A stretch of 64,000 nucleotides of DNA from Amoebidium appalachense (lineage: Eukaryota > Ichthyosporea), in NCBI GenBank assembly GCA_963693365.1, contig CAVNZM010000008.1, positions 3,472,001 through 3,536,000 on the forward strand, given 5' to 3'. Position 1 is the stretch's first letter, and every line of letters starts with the position of its first letter. Positions 29,602 through 39,512 of this stretch are shown piece by piece. A model generated the notes under the pieces. It was not told the origin of the DNA. It did no database searches and worked only from the letters and a program-made list of their open reading frames with translations. The position numbers were made by a program, and so were the translations under genes.

Positions 29602-31304
29602 AGTTGGTGTTTTTGCGGTCCTAACACAGAAGGGACTCAACACGTAGAGTAAAAAAATATCTATCAGCCATAGACTTGAAACTATTCACGCTCGAATTGA
29701 CATGGTCACACAATCTGACAAAATGATACAGAAGAATGTGCTCCCGACTTCCAAACTTTGTCCCAGGAATTTCCACGCTTTTCACAATCTAAAGGTGTGG
29801 GCGGCAGAAAAAAGGGCTTCAAATCAAAAGGTAACAACCAGTGGTGCATGTTACATATTGCCATTCATGAATTATTAATTAATATTTGATGTTTCAGTAG
29901 TAACATAATGGAAGTTGTCATAAAAAATACGACATACACGCGGACTTGAGCCTCTGCTCTCTCCAATCAACTTAGATTTCTAATCTAACAGAAATATGGT
30001 TGGAATTTAGACCTCCTGACTTTGCGCCAACTATGTGATGTGATGTGACGTGATGTTAACGTGGTATGCGGTTGGTCCTGAATGACATTTTATTCCGCCA
30101 ACTCAAACCCGAACTGTGCAGGTGACAACTTTGCATGTCACGGGCAGTTGCGATAGTGCAAACAGGTGCAAAAACAGGGATACACTAGATAGTAACATGG
30201 TCATCGATAGCTTGCCCCTGCGCTCATTGTCGTTGTTGGCATATACATACACAGCTGAATGTACTGCAAAGTTTCGTACTAATTAGACACTTGACAGCAC
30301 TAATTAGGCTACTATTCTCGAGCTCTAATGTAGTGGGTAGTAGATATGGCGCCTCAGCAGGAAAACGGGATGCTGGATCCATAATCAGAAATGTTTACTA
30401 CAGTGACGTGAATAAGGCTTGAATAAGATATCACCTGTGATTTTTTGATTTTTTTTTGATTTTTTTTCCCCCTCAGCTTTCTCGAACACAAACTTCATGG
30501 CGCGTCTTGCCATTCATTCACTCTCTCCAGTTCTTCTGACAACGTTTTTCAGCATCCGCTTGTTTCTTTCGTCTACCTTTGCCAATAATTTTAACTCAAC
30601 TTCAGGTGTCTCATTTGTCATGTGCTGAGCTGATTCGTATTAGTTTGCTTCTATATTTTGTGTTTTGGTGAGTGAATTTCGGGGGTTTTCTTGCATAGTG
30701 ATGCCGGGGTCTAAGTGGGGTATGAGGAGATTAATCAGTGGTATGGGGAGAACCTGATGCGGCGGCGGCTGATTGTTAAAGGTGCGCGCGTGCATGCACA
30801 ATGCCTCTGCGTACTCTCCATGTTAAATGTTGTATTGCTTCTTGCTGTGTGCGTGGCGAGACCCATGTTGCCTGCTCGCGTGTGTGTATGCTTATATGTA
30901 TTCAATTTGTGAGTAAACGTGTGTACGTGTTGTAGTGCTGTAGGGGTGTCTGAGGTCGCGGTAGCCAATGGTGTGGAGTGCGTGTAGTCTGTGATGAGGG
31001 AGTGTTGTGATTGGCTGAATGTCACTGTGGTATTTGTCTGGCCAGTGGGCCGCGTGTCTGTGAAGTGTCTCGCGGGGTCGCGGGCTTTTCGAAGTTCTTC
31101 TAAGAACTCGTTTTTCTCGCTTCCCACCCAACTCAAAGAAAAGTTTATACGTATACACAGTTTCGAGCCCCTTTAAGCGTGCAGATAGTTAGAGTAGTTT
31201 GTATACACTCTGTTTGTAGACACGACATCATTCACCAACGTAGAAATTTGTCGTTAACGCAAGACTCTGAGTGTAAGACTAGCGTCACTGCTATCCTGGG
31301 AAAT
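29602..31304. other. Unique DNA upstream of the two-TM gene
   Basis: No gene is supported. A short GATGT-type tandem repeat lies at 30035-30056. CCAAT/ATTGG motifs at about 30964 and 31010, and a GC/GT-rich stretch at 30780-30900, probably belong to the promoter side of the gene starting at 31305. Confidence 0.35.
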
Positions 31305-31811
31305 ATGAAGCAGCCCGGATCAGGCATACAGAGTTCCTCTCTCACTGTACATGTAGACGTGCACTCGAAGAAAAAACCTAAAGAAAATGAAGCAGCCGAG
31401 CAGGAAGAAAAGACGCACAGACTATACCTTTGGTGGTCGTGGGTGGGGTTTCTGGTTGTTTCTCTTCTACTGGTTTCACTTGAGGTTGTGACCATGTACT
31501 TTGCACGGGTGGCGAGCACTTTGGATACTATGTCGTTAGTGATTTTGAACGGAATCACGTCGGATTTGGAAGCTGCGGCCGCCTTCACAACGACACACCC
31601 AAATGCAACGACGGTGGAAAAACTGAACAACGTGAAGTCTCTTCTTGAACTTGCTGCAAAATACTCCGCAGCCGTGGAATCCGAAACGGAGTCGGGAAAG
31701 AGAATGTTCAACATTTTACTTGTTCCCATTGTGGTTCAGGGGGTTCTGTTCACAGCGTGTGGAATTACGCTCTGGGCGCTGCGAAACCACCGCGTTGTGA
31801 AGTCTCGTTGA
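31305..31811 (+). CDS. Small two-transmembrane protein, 3' end abutting an LTR
   Basis: I chose the ATG at 31305 (168 codons) because the frame upstream of it reads untypical sequence. The N-terminus is polar, with a Lys/Glu-rich stretch (residues 20-38). TM1 is about 40-66 (WWSWVGFLVVSLLLVSLEVV), then a loop of about 65 residues with one N-glycosylation sequon (NAT) and a Leu/Ala-rich helix. TM2 is about 133-158 (FNILLVPIVVQGVLF), followed by a short basic tail. The stop TGA (31809-31811) is made by the first bases of the LTR, so the native C-terminus may have been cut off by the insertion. The family is unrecognised and the composition looks like a genuine host gene. Confidence 0.55.
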   Translation: MKQPGSGIQSSSLTVHVDVHSKKKPKENEAAEQEEKTHRLYLWWSWVGFLVVSLLLVSLEVVTMYFARVASTLDTMSLVILNGITSDLEAAAAFTTTHPNATTVEKLNNVKSLLELAAKYSAAVESETESGKRMFNILLVPIVVQGVLFTACGITLWALRNHRVVKSR

Positions 31812-31859
31812 CATATACTAATCCGTCTCAGCAGATTAGCCTAAGTCTACGATCGAGAT

Positions 31860-31900
<41 letters not shown>

Positions 31901-32170
31901 GGTGGCCCGGGTCCACAGATCATCAAGATCAAGTCCGGGGCCTCAAGATAGCTGTACAGCTGCGTGCATCTTGCCTCTGCCGGCGCAGGGCATTGGACCA
32001 CGTCAGCCGGGACAGACGTCCAATAGAATTCTAATTAGTGTGTAGGATAGATCGTAGGAGGACTTAGGAATGTGATTGTTCGGGCAGAAGCCCTTTTGTA
32101 AGGATTGGCAAGGTTTGATAGTATATGTTGCCAAACGTATTTATATATGTAGATGTAGAGGAAAGGGGGG
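31809..32170 (+). repeat. Truncated LTR of copy 1
   Basis: Matches 35684-36033 closely. It carries a G tract at 31861-31899, far longer than the equivalent run in copy 2 (about 35737-35761). It lacks the U3 promoter end, R and U5. Confidence 0.85.
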
Positions 32171-32599
32171 AGCGGGAGCCGGGCATCGTCGTGGGTCCTC
32201 AAGACAGCGTCGAGGTGGTATGGCATGAATGTTTGTGGGGTGACTCTACCAAAGGTATGAATGGTGTGAATGTTTTGTGGTTGGGGGAGGTTCCCCAGCC
32301 ACAAGTGGATGGTCTCAGTGTTTCTTGTCCCAACCCGGTGTTTATTCTAACCACACCGGAGGGGGTTTCTGTGCCATTGTTTCCGGGAGGGGGGGGGGAC
32401 ACACACGAGTAAAAGGGGAAGGGGGGGGAAGGCACAGACACGTAGAAACACACCACCACAACAACATACGACGGTTGCAGACACACCTACACCCACACAC
32501 ACACCCACACATACACCAAACACCCACACACCACCCACCCACACATCACACACACACACTCCACCACCACCCACACCACATACACACCCCACCCCACCC

Positions 32600-33430
32600 G
32601 TGCAGGCACCACAGGTAGGTATGTTGCACGTAGGTATCGAGGGTGTGAGTCTTCGTGGGCAAGGATTGGGTGTGAGTGATGATGTGTTGCTTGAATTGGA
32701 GGAGGATTTAGTTGGTTTTAGCCGGCATTATATAGACGTATGGTTAGCTGATGGTAAGTTGAAGGCTGTTGCTTTGCTCGATGGAGGGGCTCAGGTTAAT
32801 TGTGTGCATGCTTCGTTTATTCGTCGTTTTAATCAGGCCGGGGGGGAAATTCCTATTTTAGATGCTTCTAGCACAGCCTTAGGTAGTGCTAATAATAGTA
32901 GTATGTCTGTGGAAGGTGTTTGTGTGTTGCCGTGTGAGATAGGTGGCCAGGCTATGCATGTTGCTTGTTATGTGGTTAAGGATTTAGCCCAAAGTGTTTT
33001 GTTGGGAGCCCCATTGTTCCGTAGACATGTGAATGCTTTGTTTGAACGTACGAATGTTTTAGAATTGCAGTCCGGCGTTAAAATTAAAACCCATGATGGG
33101 CTCGACGGTTATCAGTCTGGTGCTGGAACGGTAGCTGAAGTAGTAATCGAGCCTTATCAGTGCCAAACGGTACGTGTCCGGGCCGGCAATCATGTTAGGA
33201 TAGGGGATTTAGGGGTTTTTACTCCGAAAACCCCATTTCAGGAGGTGGCCCAATGGACCCTTAGTAGGGTATGGCCGGATAAGACAATAGAAATAGAATT
33301 AGTGAATCCGGGCATCGAGCCTATAGTGATTAGGTCAGGTGTTTCCGTCGGTAGTTTCACTAATGAGATTGGTAGTATAGAGGTCTCTCTTATTACCCAA
33401 ATTTTTAACAGACAATGGGAGAAATTGTAA
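32600..33430 (+). CDS. Copy 1 aspartic protease region
   Basis: The open frame has the retropepsin signature as LLDGGAQVNCVH (DGGA instead of the usual D-S/T-GA) near residue 58. A flap-like segment follows, then the second hydrophobic-Gly element SVLLGAPLF (usual [IL]LG). The region after it (PYQCQTVRVRAGNHVRIGDL) is the linker usual before the RT in Ty3/gypsy. There is no ATG at its start; in copy 2 the same frame continues from upstream. A G10 tract at 32389-32398 breaks continuity with the upstream frame (copy 2 has G9). The stop codon lies within the left terminal repeat of an inserted inverted-repeat element. Confidence 0.8.
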   Translation: MQAPQVGMLHVGIEGVSLRGQGLGVSDDVLLELEEDLVGFSRHYIDVWLADGKLKAVALLDGGAQVNCVHASFIRRFNQAGGEIPILDASSTALGSANNSSMSVEGVCVLPCEIGGQAMHVACYVVKDLAQSVLLGAPLFRRHVNALFERTNVLELQSGVKIKTHDGLDGYQSGAGTVAEVVIEPYQCQTVRVRAGNHVRIGDLGVFTPKTPFQEVAQWTLSRVWPDKTIEIELVNPGIEPIVIRSGVSVGSFTNEIGSIEVSLITQIFNRQWEKL

Positions 33431-33651
33431 AGTTTACATATTTGGTTGTGACGTCACAACAGGGGTGTTTTACCGTCATAAGAATATTGATAAAGCAAGA
33501 TTTTTCATGAAATTCCGGAACGGGGGCTGCACGTGCGTGTAGAAGGTTAAAAAAGACAGGACTCTCAGAGTCCAGGCGGACTCTCATAGTCTGCTGGGAG
33601 GACCATACGAGCCGACCCAAAATGTAAACTTTACATTTTCTCCCATTGTCT
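33410..33651. mobile_element. 242-bp MITE-like insertion splitting pol (copy 1)
   Basis: Terminal inverted repeats of 30 bp (33410-33439 and 33622-33651, starting AGACAATGGGAGAAA) match at 29 of 30 bases. Each is followed inwards by a near-palindrome ATGTAAA..TTTACAT. TTAA lies just outside on both sides (33405-33408 and 33652-33655), offset by one base. That would fit a TTAA-type piggyBac duplication, but the termini are not typical, so the superfamily is open. Inside are a TGACGTCA (33449-33456) and short palindromes. The left repeat supplies the protease frame's stop codon. Confidence 0.7.
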
Positions 33652-35643
33652 TTAAAGGAGGATGCCGGCTCGAAGGGTGACTCAGGAGGAGGGGGAACAA
33701 CTTTATTTAACGTTAGCCACCAAAATGTCACCCGACACGATGGGGGGGGGGACCGGGACAGCACCGGTCCCACTCCCCCGACCCCCAAGAGGAAGGAAGG
33801 TCACCCCGGGTGTGAGAATGTGCAGGCAGGGGGGGAGGGTGTTGGTCTAACCCGTGGATCTGACGGGTTAACCAACACCGTGGGGGGCAGGGTGGCCACA
33901 GACCTGGCCCCCCACATACATGCACTAACTCATCAGGAATTGCCCGGGGGCATTGGTGTGCCGGGGGGAGGGGGGGGTACTAAGGGTGACCGCCTATATC
34001 CGGAGGTACCTCACCCTCACCCCGAGCAGCACCGATGTAATACAGGAGGTGAAATGTTAAGTGGCACTCCGGTGAATAAGGATGCATCCACTTGTGATGG
34101 GGGTAACCCGGAGTTAGTATTGCCGTTTGGTATGAAGGAGGGGGATTGGACGGTAGAACAGAAAAAATTGTTAGCTCAGTTATTTGATAGGACTCGGTTT
34201 GCATTTCTGGCCGATGATAACGAAGTAGGCTTCGTTAAAGGGTTTGAAATGCAGATCGACACAGGTGATAATAGGCCGGTAGTGATGCCTAGCTATAGAA
34301 TGGAGCAGTATAAATTGTCGGATGCGCTAATAATAGTGAGTGATATGTTAAAAAAGGGTCATGTGGAGCATAGTTCGAGTCCGTGGAGAAGTCCGGTGCT
34401 ATTGGTTAAGAAGCCCGACGGGTCTTGGCGTCTAGTGAACGATTACAGGGCTCTGAATCGGATCACTAAGGCAGACCAATGGCCTCTCCCTAACATAGAC
34501 GAGCAGCTTTCACAGCTGCACGGCTATACTCACTTTGCTAAACTTGATTTAAAAGCAGCTTTTTGGCAGATAAGGTTGGAGGAGAGCAGCAAGGAGAAGA
34601 CTGCCTTTGCACTGGGTGACCAGCTGTTCCAGTACAAGGTGGTGCCGATGGGTTTGCTCTCCTCTCCAGCTATGTTGTGCCGGGTAATGTATAAAATTCT
34701 CCACCCTCATTTGGATGTATGCCACCCTTATTTGGATGATGTTTTAATTAAAGGTAGGTCATTTGAGGAGTTAGTTAATAATTGTGAAAAAGTATTTTTA
34801 GCTTTGGGTGAGTCTGGTCTTCGTATTAGCGGTAGCAAGACTGTGATTGGTGTGCCGGAGGTTAAGTTTTTAGGTCATATTGTGTCTAGTAATGGTCTTT
34901 CCCCTGATCCGGAGAAAATCCGGGCCATAGTTGAGTGGCCCCGTCCTCAGACTGTCACTCAACTAAGGCAATTTTTAGGTTTAACTAATTATCTTCGTCG
35001 TTATATTAAGGATTATAGTATGCTTGCTTTGCCGTTAACTAGTCAGACGGGGGGGGAGAAGAAGAATAGAATAGATTGGAATGTGGATGCTGTTTCTGCT
35101 TTCGAAAAGCTTAAGTTAGCTTTGCAGTCTTCGAGTATGCTTGTTCATCCTGATTTTTCGGCCGGGGGGGGGATGTTTAAAGTTCGGTGTGATGCAAGTA
35201 AGGTTGCTGAAGGGGCCGTGTTATATCAAGTGCAGGAGGGGCAGGATAGGGTGATTGCTTATGCTAGTCGTTCATTTAGTAAAAGTGAACGTAGATATAG
35301 CAATCCAGAGAGAGAGTCCCATGCTATCTTTTGGGCAGTCTCACAGGCATGGAGGTATATACTCGCAGGCAGGACGTTTGAGGTCTACACCGACCACAAG
35401 CCCTGCCTAGCCATGGCCGGCACCACTCGTCTGGTCAACGAGAGGATGCAGAAGTGGGCCGCGGCTCTCGGTGAGTTCTCCTATAAATTGTTTTATGCCA
35501 AGGGTGAAACAATGGTTGACTGTGATGCTCTCTCTCGTGCTGCTTATATTTTGTTTGAAGAAGAGAAGGAGGGGGAGGGGGGGATAGTGAGAGACGGGGG
35601 GGGGAGGGGGGAAGGGGGGGGGAGAGTGAGCAGAAAGGAATAG
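33652..35643 (+). CDS. Copy 1 reverse transcriptase - RNase H
   Basis: This is one uninterrupted frame of about 660 codons. The first ~150 residues are a Gly/Pro-rich linker. The RT domain follows with PSYRMEQYKLSDALI, WRSPVLLVKKPDGSWRLVND, LDLKAAFWQI, and the catalytic YLDD at 34729-34740. RNase H follows: the core Asp in RCDASK, Glu in RESHA, and VYTDHKPC. It would make the cDNA of the element. The frame ends in a G-rich tract (35590-35630) and reads a stop at 35641. No integrase frame is present because the copy is interrupted at 35683. Copy 2 carries the same domains but is frameshifted at a G tract here. Confidence 0.88.
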   Translation, partial: LKEDAGSKGDSGGGGTTLFNVSHQNVTRHDGGGDRDSTGPTPPTPKRKEGHPGCENVQAGGEGVGLTRGSDGLTNTVGGRVATDLAPHIHALTHQELPGGIGVPGGGGGTKGDRLYPEVPHPHPEQHRCNTGGEMLSGTPVNKDASTCDGGNPELVLPFGMKEGDWTVEQKKLLAQLFDRTRFAFLADDNEVGFVKGFEMQIDTGDNRPVVMPSYRMEQYKLSDALIIVSDMLKKGHVEHSSSPWRSPVLLVKKPDGSWRLVNDYRALNRITKADQWPLPNIDEQLSQLHGYTHFAKLDLKAAFWQIRLEESSKEKTAFALGDQLFQYKVVPMGLLSSPAMLCRVMYKILHPHLDVCHPYLDDVLIKGRSFEELVNNCEKVFLALGESGLRISGSKTVIGVPEVKFLGHIVSSNGLSPDPEKIRAIVEWPRPQTVTQLRQFLGLTNYLRRYIKDYSMLALPLTSQTGGEKKNRIDWNVDAVSAFEKLKLALQSSSMLVHPDFSAGGGMFKVRCDASKVAEGAVLYQVQEGQDRVIAYASRSFSKSERRYSNPERESHAIFWAVSQAWRYILAGRTFEVYTDHKPCLAMAGTTRLVNERMQKWAAALGEFSYKLFYAKGETMVDCDALSRAAYILFEEEKEGEGGIVRDGGGRGEGGGRVSRKE

Positions 35644-35683
35644 ATGCTGTGTCTGTGGATGTGTCTTCTTGGGTTCCGGGGTT

Positions 35684-36406
35684 TGACATATACTAATCCG
35701 TCTCAGCAGATTAGCCTAAGTCTACGATCGAGATCGGGGGGGGGGGGGGGGGGGGGGGGGGGAGGGGGCCCGGGTCCACAGATCATCAAGATCAAGTCCG
35801 GGGCCTCAAGATAGCTGTACAGCTGCGTGCATCTTGCCTCTGCCGGCGCAGGGCATTGGACCACGTCAGCCGGGACAGACGTCCAATAGAATTCTAATTA
35901 GTGTGTAGGATAGATCGTAGGAGGACTTAGGAATGTGATTGTTCGGGCAGAAGCCCTTTTGTAAGGATTGGCAAGGTTTGATAGTATATGTTGCCAAACG
36001 TATTTATATATGTAGATGTAGAGGAAAGGGGGGGAGGGAGGGGGGGGAGGATAGTATGAAATGTAGATTTAGACTCTGCGGTGCCACTAGGGGGAGGGGG
36101 AGGGGTGAGACTTGGATAAATATATTAGTTGAGTAGATCGACTTAGCTCGTGCAGGCGCACGATAAAAGTAGATCGGAATGTTAATGGAATGTGGCATCG
36201 TAGGGGGCCAGGTGATGATGATCTTGTAGGGCACGGCCTTGATGGCCTCAGTCGTAACTTAGACTCATTCCGTACGGATCTAAGTTTGCCCGTCGGAGCC
36301 TGGTCTGAATAAACTTTACCGTTTTTCCGTACACGTTCGTTCCTTTTCGTGTGTGTACACTTAGTAGAGTGCCGCGTCTCTAGTACACATATATTAGGAT
36401 ACGACA
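35684..36406 (+). repeat. 5' LTR of copy 2 (723 bp)
   Basis: It begins TGACATATAC and ends GGATACGACA. It carries a G tract after GAGATC (about 35737-35761), a TATA-like ATAAATATATT near 36116, a short native hairpin AACTTAGA..TCTAAGTT around 36256-36288, and an AATAAA at 36308-36313. It shares its first ~350 bp with the LTR at 31809 and both ends with the LTR at 43575. Confidence 0.88.
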
Positions 36407-36557
36407 AGCTACACCTTTCATTTAGTGCGGTTTCTCGCGCTAGGGTAACGCGGTGACAGTTCCTTCTGGGCTGTTGCTACACCTCAAACACACAGAAAAA
36501 AAAAAAAAAAAAAAAAAAAATAAACACAACCACACGAGTTAGGGCACACACTACACA
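36407..36557 (+). promoter_or_regulatory. Leader with unusual primer-binding region
   Basis: The bases right after the LTR (AGCTACACCTTTC) do not start with TGG, the usual complement of a tRNA CCA end. The priming mechanism is therefore not evident; a self-primed or internal tRNA primer is possible. A 25-base A run lies at 36496-36520, shortly before the gag ATG. Confidence 0.5.
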
Positions 36558-37892
36558 ATGGCTAAGTTTAACGTAGACATGTTCTACGCATTGGCAGCGG
36601 AGGATAGCTCCCTGCACACACAGGTCCCACAGGTTCATACACTAGACGTTAGACAGACCACCGCTTTCAGTTTTACACTCAAACACGACTCGGAAATACC
36701 TAGGTGGCTTAGGACACTCCTAGCTAACACACCCACACTAGTGTTAGACACAAAGAAGGCCCCCACTGTAGCGGCCTCGTGCTTAATGATCAAACAGTGC
36801 ATCGACCACAAAACAATGGCCGACTTATGCACCCTGATGGAGGAGCACCCGTACCGGGCCGAGCAGGCCCCCCAGGTGACGGCTCGTATATACGAGCAGC
36901 AGTACGACGAGGGGAGGGACGAGATGGTGTCCCGGACACTCGGCCAGAAACGTCTGGCCGCACGGTTCATCCCCGACGACGAGGACGAGAATAGCACCGA
37001 CGACGTGGACGGGGAGCTCGAGGCCTTCACACGGCCAGAAAACGAGCTCGAGTATACGGCCCGGCTCGTCGGCCGATACCTGACGGCCGACCGGCGCCGT
37101 ACCTTCCGGGCCCAGCTCAGAGAATGGAAGTATACCTTTCCCACTTTAGATATGTCCCCCGTAGAAGCTCGTGCATTCTTTGAGAGGGAATATCGGGTCT
37201 TTGAAGACCTTTGTGAGTTAGCTGGTGATGTGAGTGATAGGGAAAAATTCGAGTTTGCTCGTAAGGCTCTCTCTGTAAACACAGACACTGCACGCATGTT
37301 TGGGGAGCATGATGATGTAGATGAGGTGGTGTTGCATGTTAAACGTCACTTGCTTGCCATGCACGAGGTGAAGTTCAATAAGAGGGATAAAAAGGAGGTG
37401 ATGGAAGTAGACAAGAAAAAGAAGGAGAGTGGACAGAAGGGGGAAAAAGAGAAAAAAGAGGGTGAACAGCCAGATGCACTCACCATGTTGGTCAAGCAGG
37501 TTGCCGAGCTCTCCCAGGCCGTCTTCTCTGGCCGAGGGGGCTTCGGCTTCCGGGGTGGCCGTGGCGGCGACCGGGGTGGACACGGCGGTCGTGGCCGAGG
37601 TGGACGTGGAGGACAACAGCAGCAGTTCACCGAGAGGTTTGCCCCTTATCTTGCTCGTGGTGGTGGGCAGGGTAGAGGGAGGGGTGGAAATGGTGGTGAG
37701 AGAGGCCGAGGGGGGCAGGGGGGAAGGGGGGGCCGTGGTGCACACGGTGGGCCCCCCCAGCATGACCGGGCTCCCGGTTATGCTTTGCGCCAAGGTTTTG
37801 AAGTCCCCCCTGGCCCCTTCTTTGGTGCATGTTACTTTTGTGGCCGGCAAGGGCACTCTGCTGCATATTGCCGTAGTTACAAGAGCTATTGA
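36558..37892 (+). CDS. Gag, with RGG region and CCHC zinc knuckle
   Basis: The frame has 444 codons, ATG at 36558 and TGA at 37890-37892. The N-terminal ~270 residues are charged and helical, a plausible capsid. Residues 275-305 are Lys/Glu-rich. About 330-405 is a long Gly/Arg region with repeated RGG/GRG units. The C-terminus has one zinc knuckle, CYFCGRQGHSAAYC (C-x2-C-x4-H-x4-C), the nucleocapsid motif that binds element RNA. The frame continues open beyond the TGA straight into the protease, so the stop may be read through to make Gag-Pol. Copy 1 has lost this gene. Confidence 0.88.
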   Translation: MAKFNVDMFYALAAEDSSLHTQVPQVHTLDVRQTTAFSFTLKHDSEIPRWLRTLLANTPTLVLDTKKAPTVAASCLMIKQCIDHKTMADLCTLMEEHPYRAEQAPQVTARIYEQQYDEGRDEMVSRTLGQKRLAARFIPDDEDENSTDDVDGELEAFTRPENELEYTARLVGRYLTADRRRTFRAQLREWKYTFPTLDMSPVEARAFFEREYRVFEDLCELAGDVSDREKFEFARKALSVNTDTARMFGEHDDVDEVVLHVKRHLLAMHEVKFNKRDKKEVMEVDKKKKESGQKGEKEKKEGEQPDALTMLVKQVAELSQAVFSGRGGFGFRGGRGGDRGGHGGRGRGGRGGQQQQFTERFAPYLARGGGQGRGRGGNGGERGRGGQGGRGGRGAHGGPPQHDRAPGYALRQGFEVPPGPFFGACYFCGRQGHSAAYCRSYKSY

Positions 37893-39291
37893 GTTCCGGG
37901 GGAGGGGGAAGCTGGGGTCACTGAGGGAGGGGGGGGGACAGTATCGGTCCCCCCCAGGTTGCAGAGAACCTTCACCCTCCCCCCACCCCAGGTTAAGCTT
38001 CCCTTTGCCCCCTCACCGCCCCGATACGTGTGGGAGCCGGGCATCGTCGTGGGTCCTCAAGACAGCGTCGAGGTGGTATGGCATGAATGTTTGTGGGGTG
38101 ACTCTACCAAAGGTATGAATGGTGTGAATGTTTTGTGGTTGGGGGAGGTTCCCCAGCCACAAGTGGATGGTCTCAGTGTTTCTTGTCCCAACCCGGTGTT
38201 TATTCTAACCACACCGGAGGGGGTTTCTGTGCCATTGTTTCCGGGAGGGGGGGGGACACACACGAGTAAAAGGGGAAGGGGGGGGAAGGCACAGACACGT
38301 AGAAACACACCACCACAACAACATACGACGGTTGCAGACACACCTACACCCACACACACACCCACACATACACCAAACACACACACACCACCCACCCACA
38401 CATCACACACACACACTCCACCACCACCCACACCACATACACACCCCACCCCACCCGTGCAGGCACCACAGGTAGGTATGTTGCACGTAGGTATCGAGGG
38501 TGTGAGTCTTCGTGGGCAGGGATTGGGTGTGAGTGATGATGTGTTGCTTGAATTGGAGGAGGATTTAGTTGGTTTTAGCCGGCATTATATAGACGTATGG
38601 TTAGCTGATGGTAAGTTGAAGGCTGTTGCTTTGCTCGATGGAGGGGCTCAGGTTAATTGTGTGCATGCTTCGTTTATTCGTCGTTTTAATCAGGCCGGGG
38701 GGGAAATTCCTATTTTAGATGCTTCTAGCACAGCCTTAGGTAGTGCTAATAATAGTAGTATGTCTGTGGAAGGTGTTTGTGTGTTGCCGTGTGAGATAGG
38801 TGGCCAGGCTATGCATGTTGCTTGTTATGTGGTTAAGGATTTAGCCCAAAGTGTTTTGTTGGGAGCCCGGGCCATTTTTCCGTAGACATGTGAATGCTTT
38901 GTTTGAACGTACGAATGTTTTAGAATTGCAGTCCGGCGTTAAAATTAAAACCCATGATGGGCTCGACGGTTATCAGTCTGGTGCTAGAACGGTAGCTGAA
39001 GTAGTAATCGAGCCTTATCAGTGCCAAACGGTACGTGTCCGGGCCGGCAATCATGTTAGGATAGGGGATTTAGGGGTTTTTACTCCGAAAACCCCATTTC
39101 AGGAGGTGGCCCAATGGACCCTTAGTAGGGTATGGCCGGATAAGACAATAGAAATAGAATTAGTGAATCCGGGCATCGAGCCTATAGTGATTAGGTCAGG
39201 TGTTTCCGTCGGTAGTTTCACTAATGAGATTGGTAGTATAGAGGTCTCTCTTATTACCCAAATTTTTAACAGACAATGGGAGAAATTGTAA
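37893..39291 (+). pseudogene. Copy 2 protease region, in frame with Gag after UGA, frameshifted near 38870
   Basis: From the base after the gag stop the same frame is open to 38885. It runs through a Gly/Pro-rich segment, a block shared with copy 1 from 38032, a Thr/His/Pro-rich stretch made by CA-like DNA (38330-38455), and the protease with DGGA. Near 38868-38880 copy 2 reads GCCCGGGCCATTTTTCCG, whereas copy 1 has GCCCCATTGTTCCG. The change shifts the frame and stops it at 38885. The remaining region is open in another frame to 39291. Without that lesion this would be the Gag-Pro part of a read-through polyprotein. Confidence 0.8.
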
Positions 39292-39512
39292 AGTTTACAT
39301 ATTTGGTTGTGACGTCACAACAGGGGTGTTTTACCGTCATAAGAATATTGATAAAGCAAGATTTTTCATGAAATTCCGGAACGGGGGCTGCACGTGCGTG
39401 TAGAAGGTTAAAAAAGACAGGACTCTCAGAGTCCAGGCGGACTCTCATAGTCTGCTGGGAGGACCATACGAGCCGACCCAAAATGTAAACTTTACATTTT
39501 CTCCCATTGTCT
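39271..39512. mobile_element. Same 242-bp MITE-like insertion in copy 2
   Basis: Same position, length and termini as 33410-33651. Its presence in both copies means it was in their common source, not inserted twice. It separates the protease frame from the RT frame in both. Confidence 0.7.

Larger units (their letters stand above)
31809..35683 (+). mobile_element. Ty3/gypsy element copy 1 (internally deleted)
   Basis: This copy begins with an LTR (TGACATATACTAATCC..) at 31809. At about 32170 the sequence jumps from within the LTR to the protease region, corresponding to loss of about 36034-38031 of copy 2 (rest of LTR, gag, start of pro). The join is in GGGAG-type sequence, a possible microhomology. 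Protease, RT and RNase H follow. It stops abruptly at 35683, inside sequence matching the start of the integrase region of copy 2 (near 41544), where the LTR of copy 2 begins. So copy 2 inserted into copy 1, or the two recombined. Confidence 0.85.

Noticed and set aside
32600-33430. A stand-alone aspartic protease gene
   Set aside because: No ATG, same frame continues upstream in copy 2 from gag, and it sits between LTR and RT. It is part of a retrotransposon polyprotein.
37892-37892. UGA reassigned to an amino acid in the nuclear code
   Set aside because: The other clean genes have few in-frame UGA codons to test, and only one UGA lies at the gag-pro boundary, where read-through is the simpler idea. 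Nothing else in the window suggests reassignment.
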